From: a virus
Virus record (IMG/VR): IMGVR_UViG_3300043420_002055
Location: 1 to 27,704 of that record
Strand: one strand, 5' to 3'
DNA length: 27,704 bases
Shown: piece by piece, positions 18,984 through 24,704 of the stretch
Layout of the letters: every line of letters begins with the position of its first letter
Position numbering within the stretch: position 1 is the stretch's first letter
Translations under genes and position numbers: made by a program
The notes under the pieces: model-generated
Told to the model about the DNA's origin: nothing
Databases searched by the model: none
Seen by the model: the letters and a program-made list of their open reading frames with translations, nothing else

Positions 18984-19613
18984 TCACATCTTCATGTCTG
19001 CCGACAGGAATGAATGTACCATCTCGGTTGCAAGTTCACCACACTCAGTGCAGCTCATTGCATACTTAACGATCGAACGATCGCCAGAACTAGCAGAACG
19101 ATCCGCATAATCCTTCACATTCAGACGATACATGGCACATACAGCCAGTAGCAGTTCACGAAGAGAAGGAGAATCCTTATACAGTTCATAAACAGAACGC
19201 ATGTAGGAGAAGTTCTCAATGCGACGGCAGAAGTTCAGTTTCTCTACAATTAGATCGACTTCTTCATCTTGGAAGTAATCAGAAAGAATGATCTCAAAAG
19301 TAATGTTAATGCGCTCGATCGACATTACACGCAGACGATAATCTGCTGTCATACGATCAATTCGTGATTCAGTAACTTCAGAGATCAGACCAATTAGATC
19401 CGAATCAAGTTCAACACTAGATTCTTCTTGTTCCTGAACTTTTTCCTCAGTAGGTGCAAGTTCTGTGATTTTGGTTGCGATCTGAGAGATGCGCTGCTGA
19501 AGCTCATCGACTTCAGTTTGAATGTTGCCAAGAACGGTGTTGATTGCGGTCACGGTCGGAAGATAATCAGAAGATGAACAGTTTGGAGACTTTAGGGCAA
19601 CTACCATTCCCAT
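18984..19613 (-). CDS. Coiled-coil protein with CxxC motif, paralogue of 9659-10120
   Basis: 209 residues. N-terminal coiled coil (INTVLGNIQTEVDELQQRIS) and an acidic stretch (EEKVQEQEESSVELDSDLIG), then FEIILSDYFQDEEVDLIVEK, CRRIENFSYMRSVYEL, LLLAVCAMYRLNV and SIVKYAMSCTECGELATEMV. The last three blocks align with the protein at 9659-10120. The extra length lies in the N-terminal half. The CTECG pair may hold a metal. It follows the 62-residue gene by 5 bases and starts in the context GTTCTTATG. Function unknown. Confidence 0.75.
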   Translation of the reverse strand: MGMVVALKSPNCSSSDYLPTVTAINTVLGNIQTEVDELQQRISQIATKITELAPTEEKVQEQEESSVELDSDLIGLISEVTESRIDRMTADYRLRVMSIERINITFEIILSDYFQDEEVDLIVEKLNFCRRIENFSYMRSVYELYKDSPSLRELLLAVCAMYRLNVKDYADRSASSGDRSIVKYAMSCTECGELATEMVHSFLSADMKM

Positions 19614-19618
19614 AAGAA

Positions 19619-19807
19619 CTAGAGAGAAATGATCCAGTCAGGATCAGAATTTACATTCACCCAGAAAAAGTATTTTCTGTTGGTGGATGCCAGAAAGACC
19701 TTTTGATCCTTTTGTTGTTCGACGATACAGGTTGCATCGCCACCCATAAGATTTGCAAGGCGGTTCTTGGCTTTGCTCGATTTGGGAGTGACGATGGCGG
19801 TTTGCAT
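19619..19807 (-). CDS. Small protein, paralogue of 24504-24704
   Basis: 62 residues: MQTAIVTPKSSKAKNRLANL, then a beta-rich half with KVFLASTNRKYFFWV and SDPDWIISL. The 66-residue protein at 24504-24704 aligns over its whole length (SAQKRFDLLM; QFYLSSANQNYSFVV; NDPHWKILK). The pair looks like one small fold with a final DP.W.I motif. It is the first gene of a two-gene unit with the coiled-coil protein. Function unknown. Confidence 0.75.
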   Translation of the reverse strand: MQTAIVTPKSSKAKNRLANLMGGDATCIVEQQKDQKVFLASTNRKYFFWVNVNSDPDWIISL

Positions 19808-19828
19808 TGCCTTGTTGTCGATGAACTT

Positions 19829-19872
19829 AGTATAGGGCAGAGAGTTGGCTAGTGGTCTGAGTCTTGTGCCAC
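19829..19872 (-). promoter_or_regulatory. Box promoter for the gene at 19807
   Basis: TGGCACAAG at 19871-19863, 28 bases, then TATACT at 19834-19829. Confidence 0.8.
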
Positions 19873-20280
19873 TTAGTTGACTGGCTGCGGCTCTGGAATC
19901 TCAACGATTTCAGGCATACGATTGCCAAACTCATGACGATCATAGCAGATCCACTCATCATTCAGAGTGAAAAGATAGGCATAGGATTCACCATCTCCAA
20001 GATAATCATAGCGATTATCATCTAGAAGAGGAGGGCAATCTTCTCCACGCTGAGAATAGTATTGAGGACCATATTCTTCGTTGGTATCATCATTCCAACG
20101 ATTCTTAGTCCAACAGCAACTCATGTCGCCACCATCAATCAGCTTAGAAGCCAGTTCTCTGCTGTTGTAGTGTTCTTTGAGTTTGGTGCCAAGCCAGTCA
20201 GGATAGCCATCCAAATGGTGATACGATGAGAGCACGGCTCCACTGGGAAGCTCGATTCCGATGCGACTTCTGGTAGCGAT
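19873..20280 (-). CDS. Conserved phage protein (TRSRIGI...DGYPDWLG) with apparent ATC start
   Basis: I extend this gene to the ATC at 20280-20278, giving 135 residues. From there it reads (I/M)ATRSRIGIELPSGAVLSSY and then HHLDGYPDWLGTKLKEHY, followed by LIDGGDMS and RGEDCPPLL. This matches a common phage family that I recall as M.TRS.IGI...DG.V.SIY.HWDGYP...G..L...Y, so the normal start should be right here. A GAGGAA ribosome site lies 8 bases before the ATC. The first usual start codon is a GTG at 20235, which would remove the conserved TRSRIGI block. Either ATC is used, the start was lost, or the base call is wrong. Confidence 0.7.
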   Translation of the reverse strand: MATRSRIGIELPSGAVLSSYHHLDGYPDWLGTKLKEHYNSRELASKLIDGGDMSCCWTKNRWNDDTNEEYGPQYYSQRGEDCPPLLDDNRYDYLGDGESYAYLFTLNDEWICYDRHEFGNRMPEIVEIPEPQPVN

Positions 20281-20306
20281 GAGAGGTTCCTCAAATCAAC
20301 AAAGTT

Positions 20307-20350
20307 AGTATAAGACCTAGAGACGGATGGTAGTCTAGGTCTTGTGACAG
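20307..20350 (-). promoter_or_regulatory. Box promoter for the gene at 20280
   Basis: CTGTCACAAG at 20350-20341, 28 bases, then TATACT at 20312-20307. Confidence 0.8.
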
Positions 20351-20351
20351 T

Positions 20352-20540
20352 TCAAAGATCGAACACTTTGTATTCTAGATCTTCTTCTCTGTTCATGAGA
20401 TAGAAATAATCCTCAGGTGGATACCACTTTTCTTCAAATGACATTGAATTTGCAAAAAGTTGACGAATTGAAAGGCTGATGGATACAAGTGCATCAGAGC
20501 AGTCTGAGCCACGATAGATGTTGTTTTTGTCAAGAATCAT
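20352..20540 (-). CDS. Small hypothetical protein
   Basis: 62 residues: MILDKNNIYRGSDCSDALVS, a Ser/Leu-rich helix (ISLSIRQLFANSMSFEEKW), then YPPEDYFYLMNREEDLEYKV. Acidic and aromatic at the end. No family recognised. It starts 4 bases after the upstream stop, so it is co-transcribed with the gene at 20823. Its stop lies next to the promoter box of the following unit. Confidence 0.65.
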   Translation of the reverse strand: MILDKNNIYRGSDCSDALVSISLSIRQLFANSMSFEEKWYPPEDYFYLMNREEDLEYKVFDL

Positions 20541-20544
20541 TGTA

Positions 20545-20823
20545 TCAACCCCTATGAGCTTTGTTTTGGTAAGAAAAAGTATTTGTCTTCAAGTAATAGT
20601 TTCGGCTGACTTCTTTGCTTCCGTTAATTTCAAACTCAGGATCATTTGGATTGTAAGAATCCACATAATTGAACCCAGCATACTGATTTGAATCATGAAG
20701 AATACGATCTAGTACAATATACATGCCTCTCTTTTCTTCTGGCGTCCAGTGGTCTTGCCTTAGCTGTGTGTTGACGAAATTCAAGACTTGTTCGACTTGA
20801 ATGGTTTTGCGTGGGGTAGCCAT
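20545..20823 (-). CDS. Conserved cyanophage protein (RKTIQVEQVLNFVNTQL)
   Basis: 92 residues: MATPRKTIQVEQVLNFVNTQ, then RGMYIVLDRILHDSNQYAGF and an acidic end (SYNPNDPEFEINGSKEVSRN). I recall cyanophage proteins with RKTI.VE.V....N.QL...D......FK.G....LE..L..T..Y.GF. Mostly helical; function unknown. The ATG is in the context AGCTCTCATG. First gene of a two-gene unit. Confidence 0.75.
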   Translation of the reverse strand: MATPRKTIQVEQVLNFVNTQLRQDHWTPEEKRGMYIVLDRILHDSNQYAGFNYVDSYNPNDPEFEINGSKEVSRNYYLKTNTFSYQNKAHRG

Positions 20824-20847
20824 GAGAGCTGTCCGATCAACAAATGT

Positions 20848-20891
20848 AGTATGGCAGGAATTGGTGGTCCAATCAAGAGTACATGTGACAG
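20848..20891 (-). promoter_or_regulatory. Box promoter for the gene at 20823
   Basis: CTGTCACATG at 20891-20882, 28 bases, then CATACT at 20853-20848. A -35 TTGATT is visible at the right distance. The box is half of GACAGTT-N4-AACTGTC (20886-20903), which abuts the upstream stop codon. Confidence 0.75.
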
Positions 20892-20903
20892 TTCTACAAC
20901 TGT

Positions 20904-21035
20904 CTAGTCTTTGTAAAGATCTTTTTCAAGTTTGTCTAATCTTTCTTCAATTTTTTTATTTGGTTCATGTAGTGCATAATTGAATGCAACCGCCAGAACA
21001 ACTGCAATGAAATAAGAGATCAAAATTGTTGTCAT
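20904..21035 (-). CDS. Tiny single-span membrane protein with charged coiled tail
   Basis: 43 residues: MTTILISYFIAVVLAVAFNY is one membrane span, followed by HEPNKKIEERLDKLEKDLYK, a short charged helix. Its ATG overlaps the previous stop (ATGA). Last of three tiny membrane genes after the GP88 gene. The topology (span first, then charged heptads) suggests a small anchored helix that could pair with itself. No family name known to me. Confidence 0.7.
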   Translation of the reverse strand: MTTILISYFIAVVLAVAFNYALHEPNKKIEERLDKLEKDLYKD

Positions 21036-21160
21036 TTCTTTAATTTCCTGTGTCGATAGCTTGCAGAAGGATCAGGATCATAAAGTCCTCCACCATCACG
21101 ATCTTCCAGATAAAAAAGTAAAAGAAAGATCGAAATTAAAACTCCACCAAAAATAATCAT
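21032..21160 (-). CDS. Tiny single-span membrane protein
   Basis: 42 residues: MIIFGGVLISIFLLLFYLED then DRDGGGLYDPDPSASYRHR. One N-terminal membrane span and a short polar tail. Both ends overlap their neighbours by 4 bases (ATGA), which argues strongly for real translation although the gene is so short. Function unknown. Confidence 0.7.
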   Translation of the reverse strand: MIIFGGVLISIFLLLFYLEDRDGGGLYDPDPSASYRHRKLKK

Positions 21161-21303
21161 TTTTCGTAACACTCTCCAGGATAAGCAGAATAGTAAGATG
21201 CACTAAAACAGGAGTCTCGAAGTGTGGCGAATACCAATATACCAGAAACAACAGAAGAAACAAACATCAGTAGAATTACTGTAGTGGGAGAAAAGATTCT
21301 CAT
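21157..21303 (-). CDS. Tiny membrane or exported protein
   Basis: 48 residues: MRIFSPTTVILLMFVSSVVS then GILVFATLRDSCFSASYY and a Cys near the end (PGECYEK). One long hydrophobic region, a span or signal anchor, and two Cys that could pair outside the cytoplasm. It overlaps the GP88 stop and the next start by 4 bases each. Function unknown. Confidence 0.7.
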   Translation of the reverse strand: MRIFSPTTVILLMFVSSVVSGILVFATLRDSCFSASYYSAYPGECYEK

Positions 21304-22040
21304 CAGGCTGCCACCTTTTGCTTCACAGAGTAACCACTAAATTGTCCGCTATTACGACGATTGCGAATAGCTTTGCCCCACTCAGAACCTTTAGGTTGAG
21401 TATTGTGCACAAGAAGTGCAAATGGTTTATCACCAAGGCAATGTGAATCATCATGATCTACTTCAAGGCCAAGTGCTTGTGCATCCTCTTCGTACATCAC
21501 AACTTTAGCATAACGAGTAAAATGTCCCTCATCAATCAAATGATCCCATTTGCCACCATAAGATGCTGTCATATAAAAATTCTCTGGTAATTCATAATTC
21601 AAAAACAATTCCAGACTCTTAGAGTAACAATAGAAAATTAGATCAGGATTGCGCTTTGCAACATCAATCCAAGCATCAAGATATTTGCCAAGGAAAAAGT
21701 CACCTGATTCATGAATACGAACTTTCTTGGTATTACGAGTGCGATGATGTTGAATTGAATTATGAATAAGATCAACAACAGTGAGATCAGACATTGCATC
21801 AATAATCATCTCAAGATTATTGGCACGATTGTAAAATGCAGAATCATACTGAACTTCGCCAGATGCTGCAAAACAACGAAATTGAGTATATTTGCCATCT
21901 TGAATATGGCGCTTCCCATCTTCTCCAACAACTGCAAAAGATTTACACAACAATGCGCCAGGACAAGTCTTCCCAGCAGGAAGATTGAAGATCAGCGTAT
22001 CCTTAGAGAGCTTACCGTTGCCTTTAGTGAAGTTGAGCAT
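21303..22040 (-). CDS. GP88-family phage protein
   Basis: 245 residues from the ATG at 22040 (MLNFTKGNGKLSKDTLIFNL). Then LPAGKTCPGALLCKSFAVVG and, further on, CFAASGEVQYDSAFYNRAN, KVRIHESGDFFLGKYLDAW and FYCYSKSLELF. This is the pattern of the phage GP88 family as I recall it (LPAG.TCPGA..C...C.A, R.H.SGDF.S..Y..AW, FY.YTKS). Conserved Cys and the His/Asp block suggest metal or cofactor binding, but no activity is established to my knowledge. A GTG nine codons upstream overlaps the -10, so I use the ATG. It heads an operon with three tiny membrane genes. Confidence 0.8.
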   Translation of the reverse strand: MLNFTKGNGKLSKDTLIFNLPAGKTCPGALLCKSFAVVGEDGKRHIQDGKYTQFRCFAASGEVQYDSAFYNRANNLEMIIDAMSDLTVVDLIHNSIQHHRTRNTKKVRIHESGDFFLGKYLDAWIDVAKRNPDLIFYCYSKSLELFLNYELPENFYMTASYGGKWDHLIDEGHFTRYAKVVMYEEDAQALGLEVDHDDSHCLGDKPFALLVHNTQPKGSEWGKAIRNRRNSGQFSGYSVKQKVAA

Positions 22041-22065
22041 TGGAGTGGCTGTGTTCGACTTGCTC

Positions 22066-22109
22066 ACTATAAGGCCACCAGAAGCCCCAGGAAGCCCCCT
22101 CTAGGACAG
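22066..22109 (-). promoter_or_regulatory. Box promoter for the GP88 unit
   Basis: CTGTCC at 22109-22104, with TATAGT at 22071-22066 starting 38 bases from the box start. Confidence 0.65.
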
Positions 22110-22130
22110 TTTGGGTATCGTCACAGCTGG

Positions 22131-22511
22131 TTAGCCAAGTTTTTCTATTTTTGATAAGAATTGTCGAAATGTTATATTACCTTCCATGACATATCTTCTA
22201 GTTGTACTACCAGTGGATCTAATTGGCAGAGAAGAAGATGGCTTATATTGGGGCAAAACTTCTAGTCTATTTGTAGGTCCAGTCACACGAAATGGCTGAG
22301 AATAAGGTTTAGATGAAGATGTGCCGATTGCAGCAGCTCTATTTTCCGGTCCAGTTCTTCTAACCGTTGTTCCAGTAGAATATTTTTGTTTCTGACTAGT
22401 TTTGAATTCTTGTGTTCTTTTGTCTTTCTCTTGATTCTTTAACTTTTGTCTCTGAGTTGTTAGAAATGATAGAATTTTCCCTATTTCTATTTTTGATTTT
22501 TTCCTGCCCAT
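22131..22511 (-). CDS. Basic late protein with TFRQFL motif at the C-terminus
   Basis: 126 residues, rich in Lys, Arg, Ser, Thr and Gly. It opens MGRKKSKIEIGKILSFLTTQ, followed by repeated RRTGPENRA / RVTGPTNRL / RSTGSTTRR segments, about 30 residues apart, and ends ITFRQFLSKIEKLG. The final block resembles the MKTFxQFL start of the head proteins at 17208 and 17840, but here it is C-terminal. An ATAAATA late promoter lies 19 bases upstream. I infer an internal or head-associated protein; the repeats and charge would suit nucleic acid binding. Confidence 0.65.
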   Translation of the reverse strand: MGRKKSKIEIGKILSFLTTQRQKLKNQEKDKRTQEFKTSQKQKYSTGTTVRRTGPENRAAAIGTSSSKPYSQPFRVTGPTNRLEVLPQYKPSSSLPIRSTGSTTRRYVMEGNITFRQFLSKIEKLG

Positions 22512-22524
22512 CTTGAATGTGTTT

Positions 22525-22680
22525 TTAGATATTTATTAAAAAAGCGTCTCTTTGATTGAGACGCTTCTTCAAATGTTTCATTTTTTTGTTGGCTTGACGA
22601 ATAGCCTGTGGCTTTTTCTTACCTTTATCTGGTCTTTTATGTGGTTGACGACCAGATTCCCAGATTTTGTGGCGTGTCAT
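22525..22680 (-). CDS. Tiny basic protein whose frame runs through a terminator
   Basis: 51 residues, extremely basic: MTRHKIWESGRQPHKRPDKG then KKKPQAIRQANKKMKHLKKR. The last codons (RLNQRDAFLINI) are encoded by the terminator hairpin and its T run, and the stop lies about 10 bases after the T run. It may be real but rarely completed, or the last residues may not matter. A TTGTCA-16-TATTCT promoter stands upstream at 22704-22731. No family recognised. Confidence 0.55.
   Translation of the reverse strand: MTRHKIWESGRQPHKRPDKGKKKPQAIRQANKKMKHLKKRLNQRDAFLINI
22530..22536 (-). promoter_or_regulatory. T4-type late promoter ATAAATA before the gene at 22511
   Basis: ATAAATA on the minus strand, 18 bases before the ATG; it sits directly after the terminator T run. 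Confidence 0.65.
22536..22566 (-). terminator. Intrinsic terminator inside the end of the gene at 22525-22680
   Basis: AAGCGTCTC-N7-GAGACGCTT followed by TTTTTT on the minus strand. It separates the early-type unit from the late gene at 22511. Confidence 0.85.
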
Positions 22681-22752
22681 TGCATTTTAACGAACTACCA
22701 TAAGAATATAGCAAATTCAGATCTTTGACAAGTAGACACACCACAAACTGGA

Positions 22753-22899
22753 TCAATAATGCTCAATCACTTGATTTGTTCGTTCGTCTACGATATAGGC
22801 AGAACCAAATTCTTCTGCCATTGAAAATGCAACATCTCGTGCCACATCGAGATCATTAAAGCTTTCGTGTTCTGTATCAGAGTGAACGGAATAAGTCAT
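22753..22899 (-). CDS. Small conserved cyanophage protein
   Basis: 48 residues: MTYSVHSDTEHESFNDLDVA, then RDVAFSMAEEFGSAYIVDE and TNQVIEHY. I recall small cyanophage proteins with this layout: a helix A.D.A...AEE.G.A.V.D, then a closing strand. Function unknown. It starts 2 bases after the upstream stop and is the last of a run of genes beginning at 23492. Confidence 0.75.
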   Translation of the reverse strand: MTYSVHSDTEHESFNDLDVARDVAFSMAEEFGSAYIVDERTNQVIEHY

Positions 22900-22901
22900 G
22901 T

Positions 22902-23048
22902 TCAGATAAATTCGTAGATATAATAATCAACTGTAACTTCGAGTTCTGCTGCTTTTTTCTCTAAATCAGCCTCGAATGGATCAAAATCCTCTAATAGTTC
23001 ACTAAATGTGAGTTTTTCCATGAGATGGAATACAGTTTTTTCGTCCAT
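22902..23048 (-). CDS. Small conserved cyanophage protein (DEKTVFHLMEKLTFSELLEDFDP)
   Basis: 48 residues: MDEKTVFHLMEKLTFSELLE, DFDPFEADLEKKAAEL, then VTVDYYIYEFI. I recall almost this exact sequence type from many T4-like cyanophages (KTVFHL.EKLTF.ELLEDFDP...YY.YEF), without a known role. Probably helical. The ATG is 5 bases after the upstream stop. Confidence 0.85.
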   Translation of the reverse strand: MDEKTVFHLMEKLTFSELLEDFDPFEADLEKKAAELEVTVDYYIYEFI

Positions 23049-23053
23049 GGTTG

Positions 23054-23275
23054 TCAATTTTCGATTGTATTTTCGTTAGGAAAATTTGAATTCCTATCCT
23101 CAGTCAACATAGTTCCTTCTGCTACATCAACAAACTTTTGAGTTTTTACGGAAATGTTGTAAGGAGAGTTGAAAAAACGACGGAAAGAAGTGACAATGAT
23201 AATAGCCGTGGAAACCACACCAACAAGACCAAGGAAGGTGATAGCATCACCAGAAAAAGTAAGTTGTTCAGGCAT
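23054..23275 (-). CDS. Small single-span membrane protein
   Basis: 73 residues: a short polar N-terminus (MPEQLTFSGDA), one membrane span around residues 12-29 (ITFLGLVGVVSTAIIIVTSF), a basic stretch RRFFNSPYN, then a polar tail. By the positive-inside rule the tail would be in the cytoplasm. Its start overlaps the upstream stop by 8 bases. Function unknown. Confidence 0.7.
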   Translation of the reverse strand: MPEQLTFSGDAITFLGLVGVVSTAIIIVTSFRRFFNSPYNISVKTQKFVDVAEGTMLTEDRNSNFPNENTIEN

Positions 23276-23492
23276 TGATCTCAGTAAGGTATTCTTGGTA
23301 CATTTGAGCGACTAAATCTTCATTTTCAATGACAAGATCAGTAATCTCATCTTCATTCTCTGGGCATTGTGCAATACCATAGTCATCGCACAGAAGAGAG
23401 ATCACAGCAATTTGTCCATCATAATCTTGATCAAAAATATCATCAAGAATTAGATCAGCTTCTTCAGTTGGGGAGAGCGTAGGAAAGTTCAT
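23268..23492 (-). CDS. Small acidic hypothetical protein
   Basis: 74 residues from the ATG at 23492 (MNFPTLSPTEEADLILDDIF). It is acidic and helical (IAVISLLCDDYGIAQCPENE, DLVIENEDLVAQMYQEYL). A TTG two codons earlier is possible but unnecessary. Box promoter directly upstream, so it heads the unit 23492-22753. No family recognised with certainty. Confidence 0.7.
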   Translation of the reverse strand: MNFPTLSPTEEADLILDDIFDQDYDGQIAVISLLCDDYGIAQCPENEDEITDLVIENEDLVAQMYQEYLTEINA

Positions 23493-23520
23493 GTTCAAAG
23501 GATGTAAAACCCACGAATTA

Positions 23521-23562
23521 AGAATACATGAAATCTAGATTCGTGGGCAGAACTGTGGACAG
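23521..23562 (-). promoter_or_regulatory. Box promoter for the unit starting at 23492
   Basis: CTGTCCAC at 23562-23555, with TATTCT at 23526-23521 starting 36 bases from the box start. The box pairs with CTGTC at 23571 in a dyad. Confidence 0.7.
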
Positions 23563-23575
23563 TTTTTAAGCTGTC

Positions 23576-23713
23576 TTAAAAGTCAATTTGATCTAGAGTC
23601 GGTTCACTATATGTAGTGCTAGTTAGCTGAGTTGCCAGCTTATCTAGCATGTTCAGTAGATCATCTCCACTACCAGAATTGCGAAGTAGTTTAATTGCTT
23701 CTTGAATTGACAT
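23576..23713 (-). CDS. Small hypothetical protein
   Basis: 45 residues: MSIQEAIKLLRNSGSGDDLL, then NMLDKLATQLTSTTYSEP. Two short helices with a Gly/Ser turn. The ATG lies 3 bases after the upstream stop. Its stop is immediately followed by the operator dyad of the next unit. No family recognised. Confidence 0.65.
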   Translation of the reverse strand: MSIQEAIKLLRNSGSGDDLLNMLDKLATQLTSTTYSEPTLDQIDF

Positions 23714-23716
23714 AAT

Positions 23717-24046
23717 TCAGATGGAAGTAAGTTGGTTAGTCTTGACGAGTTGATTGAAGAATACTCCAACAGATGTAGGAGTAGACGAGTCGGTGATTAC
23801 ATCTGCAACACCAGACAGAACTGCCTTCACAACAACCAGAAGGTCATCTACTGCGGTTCCAGTTGTACCATATTCATAAGACTTAGATGTTTTACGGAAA
23901 GTAACAGTTAGAGTTTCACCATTCCATTGAATTTCAGAAATGGGAGTGGATGCCTCTTGTGTAAGAGTGCAGTTCCAAGTATTGTCACTGACATAAAGTT
24001 TACCAAGATCAGTAGAGATCATTGGCTGAAGTAGAGCTTGATTCAT
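23717..24046 (-). CDS. KTSC-domain-like protein
   Basis: 109 residues. The middle reads ISEIQWNGETLTVTFRKTSK then SYEYGTTGTAVDDLLVVVKA, and the end SVGVFFNQLVKTNQL. This resembles the KTSC domain (beta hairpin with ...L.V.F..G..Y.Y..V....y..l..A.S.G..FN), which is common in small phage proteins and at the end of some lysyl-tRNA synthetases. Function unknown. It starts 2 bases after the previous stop. Confidence 0.65.
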   Translation of the reverse strand: MNQALLQPMISTDLGKLYVSDNTWNCTLTQEASTPISEIQWNGETLTVTFRKTSKSYEYGTTGTAVDDLLVVVKAVLSGVADVITDSSTPTSVGVFFNQLVKTNQLTSI

Positions 24047-24048
24047 GA

Positions 24049-24162
24049 TTAAAAGTCCTCCAAGAGTTTAAGAGTTTCTGGGTCAATCGATTCTTTGATG
24101 TTACAATCAAAGAGATCGTCCTCAAAAAAATCGCCGATAAAATCGAGATCTTCGTCATCCAT
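24049..24162 (-). CDS. Small acidic hypothetical protein
   Basis: 37 residues from the ATG at 24162: MDDEDLDFIGDFFEDDLFDC then IKESIDPETLKLLEDF. The frame is open up to an ATG at 24195 (48 residues), but that ATG overlaps the predicted -10, so the mRNA would start after it. The end of the gene carries GGAGGAC, the ribosome site of the KTSC-like gene. Function unknown. Confidence 0.6.
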   Translation of the reverse strand: MDDEDLDFIGDFFEDDLFDCNIKESIDPETLKLLEDF

Positions 24163-24193
24163 AATTAGATGGTTCTTTTGTGTGAACATAGTC

Positions 24194-24236
24194 ATATTAA
24201 CACGAGCAACTGAGCTGACAAGGGGGAAGTGGACAG
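24194..24236 (-). promoter_or_regulatory. Box promoter for the unit starting at 24162
   Basis: CTGTCCAC at 24236-24229, with TAATAT at 24199-24194 starting 37 bases from the box start. Confidence 0.6.
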
Positions 24237-24240
24237 TTAG

Positions 24241-24507
24241 TCAATCGTCCCAGTCTGACGAATCTACTAATGTCCATTCTAGATAAAGATCTTCAAAAAA
24301 TAATTGAAGTTCAGTTTCATCTTCTGGAATTATGTCACCTTCTTCTAGTGTAAAAGTAGCTTCGGCTATAGCAGGACCATATTCTGCTGGTTGTTCATAT
24401 GTTGCAGGATAACGAATGACAAAATCGTCAATTAAAGCAGTAACTTTTCCCGTCGATTGTTTTTCGTCGTATTCAATTTTTTGAATTTCCATGATTGAGT
24501 AGCTCAT
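24241..24507 (-). CDS. Hypothetical acidic beta-rich protein
   Basis: 88 residues: MSYSIMEIQKIEYDEKQSTG, then KVTALIDDFVIRYPATYEQP and an acidic C-terminus ending LVDSSDWDD. The ATG at 24507 overlaps the upstream stop (ATGA); an internal ATG (MEIQKIEYD) five codons on is a second option. Mostly beta strands. Function unknown. Last gene of the unit that starts at 25080. Confidence 0.7.
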   Translation of the reverse strand: MSYSIMEIQKIEYDEKQSTGKVTALIDDFVIRYPATYEQPAEYGPAIAEATFTLEEGDIIPEDETELQLFFEDLYLEWTLVDSSDWDD

Positions 24508-24704
24508 TTCAAAATTTTCCAGTGTGGGTCATTTTTCTTTTGAACTACAAAAGAATAATTTTGATTGGCAGAAGACAAATAAAATTGATCAGTTGACTCA
24601 AGGTCAACTTTACAGATGTGAATTTTATGCATCAACAAATCAAATCTTTTTTGAGCTGATGGGGAAATTGGATCAACAAAAACTCTAGTCTTTTGCTTTG
24701 TCAT
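24504..24704 (-). CDS. Small protein, paralogue of 19619-19807
   Basis: 66 residues: MTKQKTRVFVDPISPSAQKR, FDLLMHKIHICKVDL, then DQFYLSSANQNYSFVVQK and NDPHWKILK. It aligns with the 62-residue protein at 19807 along most of its length, including the end DP.W.I. The start overlaps the upstream gene by 20 bases. Function unknown. Confidence 0.75.
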   Translation of the reverse strand: MTKQKTRVFVDPISPSAQKRFDLLMHKIHICKVDLESTDQFYLSSANQNYSFVVQKKNDPHWKILK

